NCBI GenBank assembly: GCA_965214415.1
Contig: CBDCBQ010000003.1
Span: 2,790,001 to 2,854,000 of the forward strand
Source of the DNA: RH-AL1 sp965214415
Lineage (GTDB): Bacteria; Pseudomonadota; Alphaproteobacteria; Rhizobiales; Beijerinckiaceae
DNA: 64,000 nucleotides
Direction: 5' to 3'
How positions within the stretch are numbered: the stretch's first letter is position 1; every line of letters starts with the position of its first letter. Positions 1-7,308 of this stretch are shown piece by piece. Under the pieces are notes generated by a model that saw nothing but the letters and a program-made list of their open reading frames with translations, ran no database searches and had not been told where the DNA came from. The translations under genes and the position numbers were made by a program.

Positions 1-1059
1 GGCCGCACGGCGCCGAAGCGGACGATGACGCTCGGAAAGCACGGTGCACTCACGCCAGACCAGGCGCGCCAGGATGCTAAGAAGGTGCTGGCCGACGTGA
101 CACGCGGGCTCGATCCCGCGGCGGCTCGAGCCGCGGATAAGATCGCGGATACCCTCGCCGACCTCATCGCCGCTTACCTCGAAGACATCACGAAGACGAA
201 GAAGAAGAAGACGGTCTCGCAATACGACGACCTCCTAACCCGGGTCCTCAAACCCGTCCTTGGAAAGCGCAAGGCGGCAAAGGTGCTGCCAGCCGAGGTT
301 GCGAAGATCCACCGAGACTTGAGTGATAAGCCGTTCCTGGCCAACAGGACCATCGCGGTCCTGAGCGCGATGTACGGCTGGGCGGCCAAAAGACAAATCG
401 TCCCGCCCGGCACCAACCCGGCCAAATCTATCGAGCGGTACCGGGAAGACGGCCGCCAGCGCTTCTTGAGCGACGGCGAACTCGACCGGCTCGGTAAGGC
501 GCTCGTCGACACTAGCCGTTTTGGGCCGTACCCGGCAGCCGCGATCCGCCTCCTTATCCTCACAGGGGCCCGGCTCGGCGAAATCCTCAATTTGCGATGG
601 GACCAAGTCGACCTTGCGCGTGGGCTCCTGCTGTTGCCGGACTCCAAGACGGGGCAGAAAGCCGTCGTGTTGAACGCGCCGGCCATGCAGGTTCTCGCCG
701 AACTACCTCGCGGGGGCGCTTTCGTCATCCTCGGTGCCGATCCCGAGAAGCCTCGCGCCGACCTTAACAAGTCATGGAAATTTATACGGAAGGCGGCTTT
801 GCTTGATGGGCTTCGCATTCACGACTTGCGCCACTCTCACGCGTCGGTCGGTGCAGGCCTCGGCCTCAGCTTACCGGTTATCGGAGCCATCCTCGGCCAC
901 ACACAAGCCGCAACAACGCAACGATACGCTCATCTTGCCAACGATCCCGTTCGCGAAGCGTCCGAACGAATTGGCGCTGCGATCGCGAAGGGGCTTGGCC
1001 TGGTCACAGAAGACAACGACGATTGCGTTGCGCTCATACCGAAACAATCATCATTGTAG
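1..1059 (+). CDS. Tyrosine-family site-specific integrase, 5' end outside window
   Basis: Phage/island integrase that would recombine the element with a chromosomal attachment site. The reading frame is open from base 1 and already reads a DUF4102-like arm-binding region (RMTLGK-type segment followed by a QARQDAKK helix), so the true start lies upstream. The C-terminal catalytic domain shows the first Arg in LTGARLGEILNLRW, the H-x-x-R box in HDLRHSHAS, the GH of ILGHTQAATTQRYAH and the nucleophile Tyr in the same stretch. It opens a block of phage-like genes reading right, which supports its role as the integrase of this element. The last 15 or so residues are unremarkable. Confident on family; the target site cannot be seen. 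Confidence 0.93.
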   Translation, partial: GRTAPKRTMTLGKHGALTPDQARQDAKKVLADVTRGLDPAAARAADKIADTLADLIAAYLEDITKTKKKKTVSQYDDLLTRVLKPVLGKRKAAKVLPAEVAKIHRDLSDKPFLANRTIAVLSAMYGWAAKRQIVPPGTNPAKSIERYREDGRQRFLSDGELDRLGKALVDTSRFGPYPAAAIRLLILTGARLGEILNLRWDQVDLARGLLLLPDSKTGQKAVVLNAPAMQVLAELPRGGAFVILGADPEKPRADLNKSWKFIRKAALLDGLRIHDLRHSHASVGAGLGLSLPVIGAILGHTQAATTQRYAHLANDPVREASERIGAAIAKGLGLVTEDNDDCVALIPKQSSL

Positions 1060-1082
1060 AAAGAGTTTTCTTTCGAGCAGAC

Positions 1083-1565
1083 TTACGGTTTTCTATTTCT
1101 GAATGGCTTTTTGGACTCTGGTTCTTTAATGTTGGCGTACAAATCCCGAAAGGTATCGCGCGCAGAGCAAAGAGCCGTTTCAAATTCGATAACGGCTCGA
1201 GTTATGGCTTTGGTATCAATCGAAAGCGCTGCTTTACCAAGACCGGTTTCACTCTCTCGCGTCGGCAACATTATCATCAGGTCTGAAATAGCTTGACGGC
1301 ATCCGTCTGCGGTCGCTGCATCATCCCACCAACGATGTCCTGATTTTTGCTGTATCATGTCTACAGCGGATGCAATCATCCGCACCATAGGATCGCCGCG
1401 AAGAGGCTCCCGCTCGTCATCCAGCACGGATCGCTCCAAACGCACCTGCATCTCCGCTGAAAGCGACCGCCCGGCCGCTTCAGCTGCGTTGCGAAGGCGA
1501 TCTTTGACTCCGGGAGCTACACGGACGCTTGTTTGAAACTCTCGGCCGGACGCTCGATCATTCAT
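1083..1565 (-). CDS. Arc-type ribbon-helix-helix DNA-binding repressor
   Basis: 160-residue protein. The first 45 residues match the Arc/MetJ ribbon-helix-helix pattern: a beta strand (FQTSVRVAPGVKDRLRNAA) then two helices with AAGRSLSAEMQVRLE. The remaining 110 residues are a helical region I do not recognise. It is transcribed away from the AlpA-like gene at 1702, and the shared 136-bp intergenic space holds two near-identical palindromes, so it is probably the repressor that binds them and holds the element silent. That role is inference from position. The phage Arc and Mnt proteins are the model. Start chosen at the ATG at 1565, the longest reading frame that keeps the whole fold. Confidence 0.8.
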   Translation of the reverse strand: MNDRASGREFQTSVRVAPGVKDRLRNAAEAAGRSLSAEMQVRLERSVLDDEREPLRGDPMVRMIASAVDMIQQKSGHRWWDDAATADGCRQAISDLMIMLPTRESETGLGKAALSIDTKAITRAVIEFETALCSARDTFRDLYANIKEPESKKPFRNRKP

Positions 1566-1597
1566 CGCCGCTCATTTCCATGCTCAGAACCCCACGG

Positions 1598-1613
1598 AAG
1601 TGCAATAGCACTT
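1598..1613. promoter_or_regulatory. Palindromic operator O1 (AAGTGC-N4-GCACTT)
   Basis: Perfect 6-bp inverted repeat AAGTGC AATA GCACTT. It lies between the divergent repressor and AlpA-like genes, just upstream of the -35 box of the rightward promoter and 33 bp before the repressor start. A second copy sits 60 bp to the right. Probable repressor binding site. Confidence 0.7.
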
Positions 1614-1620
1614 TCGGGGA

Positions 1621-1649
1621 TTGACGGCAACGGATTGCAAAGCGATAAC
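1621..1649 (+). promoter_or_regulatory. Sigma-70-like promoter of the early operon
   Basis: TTGACG at 1621-1626, a 17-bp spacer, then GATAAC at 1644-1649, which fits the vegetative consensus. The predicted start of transcription near 1656 falls at the left edge of operator O2, so bound repressor would block it. It would drive the AlpA-like gene and the overlapping small genes after it. Confidence 0.6.
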
Positions 1650-1657
1650 TGTGATGT

Positions 1658-1673
1658 AAGTGCAATGGCACTT
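1658..1673. promoter_or_regulatory. Palindromic operator O2 (AAGTGC-N4-GCACTT)
   Basis: Second copy of the operator palindrome, differing only in the spacer (AATG instead of AATA). It overlaps the predicted transcription start of the rightward promoter. Its centre is exactly 60 bp, about six helical turns, from that of O1, so both sites face the same side of the DNA and cooperative or looped binding is possible. Confidence 0.7.
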
Positions 1674-1701
1674 TCTTCGCGCATCGCTCAGAGGTTAATC
1701 C

Positions 1702-1926
1702 ATGAACGAACATCCCAGAGAGCCCTTGATGGGTCAAAAAGAGGCGGCGAATTATTTAAATAAATCCGAGTCCTGGTTGTCAAAATCAAGACTTATTGGG
1801 AACGGCCCTAAATATGTCAAGATGTCCCGCTCGGTTCGCTACAAGCGAAGCGCGTTGGACGAGTATATCGAAGATTGCGAGCGTCGATCAACGTCCTATC
1901 CGGGATCTGAAGCGAGGGCCGCATGA
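1702..1926 (+). CDS. AlpA/excisionase-like helix-turn-helix protein
   Basis: 74-residue winged-helix-type DNA-binding protein of the MerR-like/HTH_17 class: MGQKEAANYLNKSESWLSKS is the helix-turn-helix, followed by GPKYVKMSRSVRYKRSALDEY, the typical wing that ends AlpA and Xis proteins. Such proteins activate integrase genes or act as excision factors in satellites and prophages. Ribosome site GAGG lies about 9 bases before the ATG. It is the first gene after the operator-promoter region and its stop overlaps the next gene (ATGA), so it heads the early operon. Whether it is an excisionase or an activator cannot be told from sequence. Confidence 0.8.
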   Translation: MNEHPREPLMGQKEAANYLNKSESWLSKSRLIGNGPKYVKMSRSVRYKRSALDEYIEDCERRSTSYPGSEARAA

Positions 1927-2099
1927 TGGCCGACATTCGCATCCCAACCTTCGCCGAGCTGCTCAAGTCGATCCCCGACGCGCACCTCATATTGGGCGCG
2001 CAGCTTGCCGCCGCGATTGGCTCGGCTGAAGCCCAAGAGGTATTCCGCCAATTGCGAGCCCCCGTAACAGACAAGGCCGAGACCTCCACTTCAAAATAG
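1923..2099 (+). CDS. Small hypothetical protein, coupled to AlpA-like gene
   Basis: 58-residue reading frame starting inside the stop of the AlpA-like gene (ATGA overlap), which indicates translational coupling. It reads as a short mostly helical protein with a hydrophobic middle (AHLILGAQLAAAIGSAEA) and a polar, Ser/Thr-rich tail. I do not recognise a family. Its support is the overlap, a codon use like its neighbours, and its place in a run of similarly overlapping genes. Confidence 0.6.
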   Translation: MMADIRIPTFAELLKSIPDAHLILGAQLAAAIGSAEAQEVFRQLRAPVTDKAETSTSK

Positions 2100-2226
2100 A
2101 TCGCCGGGCGCGGTTGCCCGGCCCGGCGTGCAGTAAATCGATGCGTGTCGCAGCCATCGGTTACCGCATCCCCGATTTCCGAGCAAGCCATTTCCGCCCG
2201 GCGTCCCTTTAATCAGGATCACGCCG

Positions 2227-2310
2227 ATGAAACTCTCAATAGTTCGCCTAGTAACTAAATATCCGTCCACCGCTGGATGGATACCGTGGATCGGGGGAGG
2301 CGCCAGATGA
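2227..2310 (+). CDS. Tiny 27-residue ORF coupled to downstream gene
   Basis: Very short frame ATG 2227 to TGA 2310, rich in aromatic and hydrophobic residues (RLVTKYPSTAGWIPWIGGG). Its stop overlaps the ATG of the next gene at 2307, the same 4-bp arrangement seen at the other joints of this operon. It may be a leader peptide that couples translation rather than a working protein. Support is positional only. Confidence 0.35.
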   Translation: MKLSIVRLVTKYPSTAGWIPWIGGGAR

Positions 2311-2690
2311 CCCGCTTCCCGCCTATTGTCAGCCGGCTTATCCCGCGCCTCGGAACCAACCACGATGGCGAACTCGTCGCGACTCGCGATGCTATCGTGC
2401 GATCGCTTCGCGCAGTCGGCCTCGATCTACATGACCTTGCCGCTGCGTGTTCGGCGCCACCTCCACCGACGGCGGCTAGCTACGCCCGGGCCGCTTCGAC
2501 GTCGTACTCGTCGTCCTTCGGTGACACGGCGCGCGGCTGCCGCGATCTCGACCGCGGTCGGCTCACGCCGCGAGAGCGCGCTTTCGTCGCCGCGATGTGC
2601 GCTAAGGGTTTTTCCTACAGCCCGTCATCACGGCAGGCCGCATGGATCGCCGACATCTTCGACCGGCTGCAGGCGAGGGCTGCAGCATGA
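2307..2690 (+). CDS. Hypothetical satellite/phage protein
   Basis: 127 residues. I do not recognise the family. An N-terminal helix-rich segment (IVRSLRAVGLDLHDLA) is followed by a Ser/Ala/Pro linker and a C-terminal segment LTPRERAFVAAMCAKGFSYS plus a helix ending in DIFDRLQAR, which resembles the small helical proteins that come before replication genes in alphaproteobacterial prophages. The ATG at 2307 is preferred over 2277 because GGAGG lies 6 bases upstream of it. The stop overlaps the next start (ATGA). Confidence 0.65.
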   Translation: MTRFPPIVSRLIPRLGTNHDGELVATRDAIVRSLRAVGLDLHDLAAACSAPPPPTAASYARAASTSYSSSFGDTARGCRDLDRGRLTPRERAFVAAMCAKGFSYSPSSRQAAWIADIFDRLQARAAA

Positions 2691-2953
2691 CAATCATCCT
2701 ATTCCCCACTAAGCCGTACGTGAGGATCGTCTCCTGCGACGTTACCAAGACGCGTCGCGTCTCGGCCGCAGGCACTGCCGTCACCAGCTGCCTAAGTCCG
2801 GTCCGCACTTTCTTCCTCGAGTACATCGACCACGAAGGCTGCGCCTGCGTGTGTGATGGCGCTACCCACGCGGATGCCCTCTTGGCCGCCAGCGATTGGG
2901 CTGTTGACGGCATACCCGTCCGTGACCACACCAATGATCGGGGGCGCGCGTGA
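2687..2953 (+). CDS. Hypothetical protein in early operon
   Basis: 88 residues beginning MTIILFPTKPYVRIVSCDV, starting in the stop of the previous gene and ending in the GTGA overlap with the DUF1376 gene. Three Cys residues lie close together in EGCACVCDG, but no zinc-finger pattern is complete. Function unknown. Its position between two overlapping frames makes it a real gene of the replication operon. Confidence 0.65.
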   Translation: MTIILFPTKPYVRIVSCDVTKTRRVSAAGTAVTSCLSPVRTFFLEYIDHEGCACVCDGATHADALLAASDWAVDGIPVRDHTNDRGRA

Positions 2954-3780
2954 CCGACAAGTCATTGCCTTCGCCCCTTGTCGCCGCCAACGTCGATGTC
3001 CGCGACCTTGATGGCTTCATGTTGAACGTCGAGCGCCTGATGGCGTCTGAACTCGTTGCGCTGTCCAGCCATGAGGTCGTCGGCGCCTGTTTGTTCTTGT
3101 GGTGCCGCGCTTGGAAACAAAAGCCGGCGGCCAGCCTCCCAGACGACGATCGCGTCATCGCCGCCTACTCGCGCCTGCCGGCTGCTCGCTATCGCAAGCT
3201 CAAGGCAGAGATCCTCCGCGGCTTCACAAAGTGCAGCGACGGACGCCTGTACCATCGCGTTCTCGCCGAAGAGGCGACCCGCGCCTTCGGTCGCAAGACG
3301 ACGTACTTGGGGCGGCGAGAGAAGGACGCCGAACGACTTCGGCAATGGCGTCTCCAGCACGCCGAAACGTCCGACGAAACACCAACCGACACGATCAAAG
3401 AAACGGAAAACGAGACGCAGTCTGAAACGCGTTTCGTCGCGGAAGATACGATACGGTACGGTACGGTAGGTAATAAAAGTAAAGATGCCGCTGGCCCGCC
3501 GCTTCGCGACGGCAATGCCGACGACAAGCCCCCCGCCGAAGTCGTTCCTGCGCCTCAGGCCGAACTCTTCCGCCGCGGCAAGGAGGTTCTCGGCAAAACC
3601 TCCGGCGGGCTAATTCGCAAGGTGCTGATGGCGAAGGGGGAGAACGTCGCGCTCGCACGCGCCGCGCTCGAGATGGCGTCTCAGGCCGGCGATCCTCGCG
3701 AGTACCTCGGCGCCATCATCGCCGGTCGCGACCGTGACGGCGCGCAGCTCTCAGCCCGCGAACGCGGCGAAGCGTGGTGA
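2950..3780 (+). CDS. DUF1376-type replication-initiation protein
   Basis: 276 residues starting at GTG 2950, overlapping the previous stop. Residues 1-100 match the DUF1376 domain of phage replication proteins: a strand and helix (DLDGFMLNVERLMAS), the SSHEVVGACLFLWCRAWKQ helix and a winged-helix-like block (SRLPAARYRKLKAEILRGF). Then comes a highly polar linker rich in Glu and Thr and a C-terminal domain (GGLIRKVLMAKGENVALARAALEMA). Such proteins occur next to phage helicase loaders and primases, and here the primase-helicase follows 4 bases later, so it probably marks or melts the element's origin. The origin itself is not obvious. Confidence 0.75.
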   Translation: MTDKSLPSPLVAANVDVRDLDGFMLNVERLMASELVALSSHEVVGACLFLWCRAWKQKPAASLPDDDRVIAAYSRLPAARYRKLKAEILRGFTKCSDGRLYHRVLAEEATRAFGRKTTYLGRREKDAERLRQWRLQHAETSDETPTDTIKETENETQSETRFVAEDTIRYGTVGNKSKDAAGPPLRDGNADDKPPAEVVPAPQAELFRRGKEVLGKTSGGLIRKVLMAKGENVALARAALEMASQAGDPREYLGAIIAGRDRDGAQLSARERGEAW

Positions 3781-3784
3781 GCTG

Positions 3785-4090
3785 ATGCACACCTCGACCG
3801 AAATTCTCCAAAACAATCGCATTGACCTGAAGCGGAATACCCATGGAAACAATCGAACGATCTGCCCAGAGTGCAGCCCGACGCGACGAAAGCGACGAGA
3901 CCCATGCCTCTCTGTCTCGATCGACCATGCAGGCGTCCAGTGGAATTGCTGGCACTGTGGATGGTCGGGTGGCGAGTTCTACGATCGCGTCGAACGCGGC
4001 CGCCAGATGGGCAACCGAGCACCGCCGCATCAGCCCTGCGACCTTGGCACGGCTCGACGTCGGCTTCGATGGGGCGGTGTTTTTCCCTGA
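3785..4090 (+). CDS. Primase zinc-ribbon part, separated from helicase by +1 frameshift
   Basis: Frame 2 reading that begins 4 bases after the DUF1376 gene. It carries a classic primase zinc ribbon: ICPEC near residue 27 and CWHCG near residue 55, with the DPCLSVSIDHAGVQWN strand between. In intact phage primases this runs straight into a TOPRIM domain. Here the TOPRIM-helicase continues in frame 3 from about 4008: skipping one base after codon CAG (4004-4006) joins GRQ to WATEHRRIS and restores a continuous protein. Past that point this frame runs on only to a chance stop at 4090. Either a mutation, a base error, or a programmed +1 shift. Confidence 0.6.
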   Translation: MHTSTEILQNNRIDLKRNTHGNNRTICPECSPTRRKRRDPCLSVSIDHAGVQWNCWHCGWSGGEFYDRVERGRQMGNRAPPHQPCDLGTARRRLRWGGVFP

Positions 4091-5453
4091 CCTTGCGCGA
4101 AAGGCGCCAGCGCTGGTCTTTCGCTACGGCGCCGGCTGGAAAGCCCGAGCAGTGCCAGAGAAGGCCTTCGTCGCTGGCAAAGGCCTCAAGCTCGCTTTCT
4201 GGAACATCGAGCGCGTGCTCGGTGGCATCAAGGCGCAGCGTGTCGATCGGGTCTACGTCGTCGAAGGCGAACTCGACGCTTGCGCGCTTGTCGAAGCCGG
4301 CATCTCGGAAGAGGCAGTGCTGTCGGTGCCGAACGGCGCGAAAACGCACGAGGCCGAGGACCCGAAACGGCAGCGCGCCTACAGTTACGTTGATGATGCG
4401 CTCGCTGCCGGCCTTAACCGCGCCGAGGCAATCGTCTGGTGTGGTGACAGCGACGCGCCTGGTCTTGCTCTTCGCAGCGACATGGTCCGCCTATTCGGCG
4501 CGGCGCGGTTCCACTTCGTCAACTGGCCCGAGGGGGCGAAGGACGCTGGTGACGTGCTGATGCACGAGGGACCTACCGGTCTCAAGGATCGTGTCGAAAA
4601 CGGCTCGCTCCCTTGGCCCGCGGATGGCCTCTACCGCCTGAGCGAGATGCCGGAGCCGGCGCCGCTCACGCTTTGGGACCCGGGCTTTCCCGAATGGGAA
4701 GGCAAGCTCAAACTCGCGCCGCGCACCCTGTCCGTTGGAACCGGACACCCGGGCCATGGCAAGACGGCTTTCTGGTCTCAGGTCTGGTTCCAGGTTGCGC
4801 GGCGCTACGATCTCGTTGTGTGCTGCGCATCCTTCGAGACGCGGCCCAAGCCACACATGCGCCGGCAGTTGCGAAGCCTGTTTTGCGGCGCCCTCGAGAG
4901 AGACCTTACGAGGGCCGAGATAGCCGCGGCGGACGCGTGGATCGACGAACATTATCGTTTCCTCGCGCATCCCGATCAAAAGCCTACGCTCGGTTGGCTT
5001 CTCGACACGGCCGAGATTGCAGTCGTCCGGCATGGGGCGCGGGTGATCCAAGTCGATCCTTGGAATAGGCTTGAAGGCGCCCGAGCCGACCGCGAGAGCG
5101 AGACGGATTACATCGGCCGTTGCCTCCGTGCACTGCACGCCTTCGCCCACGACCTCGACGTCCACGTGCAGATCCTCGCGCACCCCGCGAAGATGGATGC
5201 GCAGCGCCGCGGTAAGGCGCCCGGCCTTGAAGATATCAGCGGTTCGAAGCACTGGGAGAACGCGGTCGATCAGGGCTTCGTGATCCATAGGCCCGAGGTG
5301 TTCGACGGCACGAGCCGCAAGACGGAGGCGGTGCTCTACCACCGAAAGGCGCGCTTCGAAGAGCTGGGCTATCCGTGCAAGCTTGGGCTCGACTTCGATT
5401 TGTCGAAGGGCGCCTACCGCTCGACCGACTATGAACGAGGGTATCCCGCATGA
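3843..5453 (+). CDS. TOPRIM primase / DnaB-like helicase (T7 gp4-like)
   Basis: Replicative primase-helicase of the element. Real homology starts near base 4008 (WATEHRRISPATLARLDVG). The TOPRIM fold shows YVVEGELDACALV and WCGDSDAPG, the Glu and Asp-x-Asp metal ligands. The RecA-like helicase has Walker A GHPGHGKTAF, Walker B VIQVDPWNRLE, the HPAKM motif and the DISGSKHWENAVDQGF loop. The first about 55 residues of this frame are out-of-frame readthrough of the zinc ribbon encoded at 3785. The arrangement recalls T7 gp4, where the helicase alone is also made from an internal start. The stop overlaps the next ATG at 5450. Confidence 0.8.
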   Translation: METIERSAQSAARRDESDETHASLSRSTMQASSGIAGTVDGRVASSTIASNAAARWATEHRRISPATLARLDVGFDGAVFFPDLARKAPALVFRYGAGWKARAVPEKAFVAGKGLKLAFWNIERVLGGIKAQRVDRVYVVEGELDACALVEAGISEEAVLSVPNGAKTHEAEDPKRQRAYSYVDDALAAGLNRAEAIVWCGDSDAPGLALRSDMVRLFGAARFHFVNWPEGAKDAGDVLMHEGPTGLKDRVENGSLPWPADGLYRLSEMPEPAPLTLWDPGFPEWEGKLKLAPRTLSVGTGHPGHGKTAFWSQVWFQVARRYDLVVCCASFETRPKPHMRRQLRSLFCGALERDLTRAEIAAADAWIDEHYRFLAHPDQKPTLGWLLDTAEIAVVRHGARVIQVDPWNRLEGARADRESETDYIGRCLRALHAFAHDLDVHVQILAHPAKMDAQRRGKAPGLEDISGSKHWENAVDQGFVIHRPEVFDGTSRKTEAVLYHRKARFEELGYPCKLGLDFDLSKGAYRSTDYERGYPA

Positions 5454-5578
5454 GCGCGCGGATTGCCGCAATCGACCGCTGGCGGGTCGACCCGACGACG
5501 TGGCCATCGGACCGCATCGGACCGCCGCCTGGCGCGCCGGGCTGTCGTGTGCCCGAGCGACTGTTGGAGGCCGCCTGA
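5450..5578 (+). CDS. Small hypothetical protein, 42 residues
   Basis: Short frame starting in the helicase stop (ATGA) and ending 1 base before the next gene. It reads RIAAIDRWRVDPTTWPSDRI with a Pro/Gly-rich middle. No family recognised. Support is the tight packing between two real genes. Confidence 0.5.
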   Translation: MSARIAAIDRWRVDPTTWPSDRIGPPPGAPGCRVPERLLEAA

Positions 5579-5579
5579 C

Positions 5580-6338
5580 ATGGACGCTCTCGACTACGCT
5601 CAGTCGGCAAAGGCCGATGGCGCTGAGGTCGCCGCTTGGCGCCAGCGTCGAGAAACGATCATCGAGAAATACGGCAGCGTCGATGCCGCCGTTGCGCCAT
5701 GCCAGCGTGAGTCGAAGCTGCTAACCGCGGTCGCGCCTTGGCGGACCTGCCACGCGAGCAACCCGCGCTGGACGTACCAAGTGGACGGATGGAGCGGAGC
5801 GGGTGCCGATTACAGATCCATGCCCGCGCATGTGCTCGAGGCAATTCGAGCTGCTCTCCCGCTGCCGGTGAGTTTTGCAGAGTCAAGGCGTGAGCACGCG
5901 TATTGGACAGATCGCAATCGTGAACTCGAGGACGTCGTCAGCCTGGACGGTGCGGTCTGCGGCGATATCCAACTCGACCTCGTTGCCGAGGTGCGTGCCG
6001 CGATCGTCCACGATCTCGCGATGCACGAGATCCGCGTCACGAACATAGTGGACCTGCACGGCCGGTTCGCAATGTACCGTGAAGCCGACGTCGACGATCC
6101 TCGTGTCGACGACGCCTTGTTCCGAGATATCGCGGCGATGGCCGTTGCGGCTCAATCGCAACCGTCCACCGCGAGGCCACATGCTCCGTCTGATGCCGCG
6201 GATCGGATCCAAACCGCGCTCAATGCGGATCCGTCCAGAAGCGACCGCGATATTGCGAGGTCGCTTCAGTGCTCGCCAACCACCGTTGGCAAAGCCAGGG
6301 CGGCCCTGGGACTGCGGTCGAGCACGAGGGCGGTCTAA
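5580..6338 (+). CDS. Hypothetical protein with C-terminal helix-turn-helix
   Basis: 252 residues; start at ATG 5580, immediately after the 42-residue gene. The N-terminal two thirds are unrecognised. The C-terminal 50 residues contain a plausible helix-turn-helix, DRDIARSLQCSPTTVGKARA, of the type found in ParB-like proteins and small phage regulators. Last gene of the rightward operon, converging on the small terminase gene. Possibly a late-gene regulator or a DNA-binding partner of replication; that is inference. Confidence 0.6.
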   Translation: MDALDYAQSAKADGAEVAAWRQRRETIIEKYGSVDAAVAPCQRESKLLTAVAPWRTCHASNPRWTYQVDGWSGAGADYRSMPAHVLEAIRAALPLPVSFAESRREHAYWTDRNRELEDVVSLDGAVCGDIQLDLVAEVRAAIVHDLAMHEIRVTNIVDLHGRFAMYREADVDDPRVDDALFRDIAAMAVAAQSQPSTARPHAPSDAADRIQTALNADPSRSDRDIARSLQCSPTTVGKARAALGLRSSTRAV

Positions 6339-6428
6339 CGTGGTGGCCAGCAATTCAAGATGCACGTAGCGGCCGCTCAGCCATCCTAACGAGGCGCGTT
6401 GGCTACGCCCAGACAGCCCCCAAGCGCA

Positions 6429-6848
6429 TCAGTGGACTTTGCCGCAAACCAAATGGCTGCGCGCAGCGATGAATGCCTCGAGTTCGTCGTCACTCATCCG
6501 CGCGAAATCGCCAGGGTTACCGACCTCAACCTTATTCACCAATAAGCCGTGCAGCTTCGCAAGCGAGTCAGTCGCGCTCCTGGCAGCCCCGGCCTGTCCG
6601 AGCTTGTAGGCGAGTGCCCGATCCTCGAGGTACATCGCGGTCAGCCGATCCTTGGTGATCTCTGCTCGCTCAGAGGAGCGCTGCTGTAATTCCGCAAGAC
6701 GATCCCTGACGTGGCCCTTTGTTGCCAGCCGGCAGGCATGATGGCGGTCAGTTTTGTAGCCCGCGAGTGTGTAAGCCTCGTCCGCTGTCCTGCCCTGAGC
6801 AAGCTGCTGCGCGAACTGCTCATGCCGTGCATTCGGGAGGACGGGCAT
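6429..6848 (-). CDS. Small terminase subunit (Terminase_2-like)
   Basis: 139 residues starting MPVLPNARHEQFAQQLAQGR, then TADEAYTLAGYKTDRHHACRL, the helix-turn-helix pattern of the phage small terminase family; a coiled helix (LAELQQRSSERAEI) and a helical oligomerisation part (ALAYKLGQAGAARSATDSLAKLHGL) follow. The small subunit picks the DNA to be packaged. No large terminase, portal or capsid gene is anywhere in the window, which is expected in satellites that redirect a helper phage's packaging motor. It reads left, against the replication operon, and its start overlaps the stop of the upstream gene. Confidence 0.8.
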   Translation of the reverse strand: MPVLPNARHEQFAQQLAQGRTADEAYTLAGYKTDRHHACRLATKGHVRDRLAELQQRSSERAEITKDRLTAMYLEDRALAYKLGQAGAARSATDSLAKLHGLLVNKVEVGNPGDFARMSDDELEAFIAARSHLVCGKVH

Positions 6849-7210
6849 CAGTGTGACCGGGCCCGCCGCGCGGTGACGAAGCCAAGCCCCTCGAGCCTTT
6901 CGGCAATTCCCTGTCTAAGTTGTTCATCGGTCATGTTGGCGAACTCAATTGGACCGCCGCCCTTTCCGGTGCTCTCAATCGAGGCGAGGCGCGCGGCATA
7001 ATACGGCGCAGCCCGGGCAGCTGCATCGACACGCTCGGCGAACGTCGGCACATGTCCATCGATCGCTTCACCGCGGCTGACGGCAAGCAAGAACTCGTGC
7101 GGCAGCAGACCCGACGCCGCTGCCTGCGCTCGTACGGCGGCAGATGCTCGGTTTGGCGTGCCCTTCTTACGGCCGCCACGGCGTTCGCCCGGTTTTGATC
7201 CTCGCGACAT
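6848..7210 (-). CDS. DUF5681-like phage protein upstream of terS
   Basis: 120 residues. A basic N-terminus (SKPGERRGGRKKGTPNRASA) is typical of DUF5681-type phage proteins, which often come right before terminases; the rest is helical with a TPNRASAAVRAQAAASGLLP lead-in and an acidic middle. Stop overlaps the terS start by 4 bp, so the pair is one transcription and translation unit. Probably DNA-binding; the exact role in packaging is unknown. Confidence 0.6.
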   Translation of the reverse strand: MSRGSKPGERRGGRKKGTPNRASAAVRAQAAASGLLPHEFLLAVSRGEAIDGHVPTFAERVDAAARAAPYYAARLASIESTGKGGGPIEFANMTDEQLRQGIAERLEGLGFVTARRARSH

Positions 7211-7308
7211 CGCTATTTATCGCTATTTCTGCAAAGGTTGCTCAATGCAAACATAACGCCGTATGTGACCACGGTTCGGCACACGAGGTACGGGTTTGTC
7301 ACAAGGCT

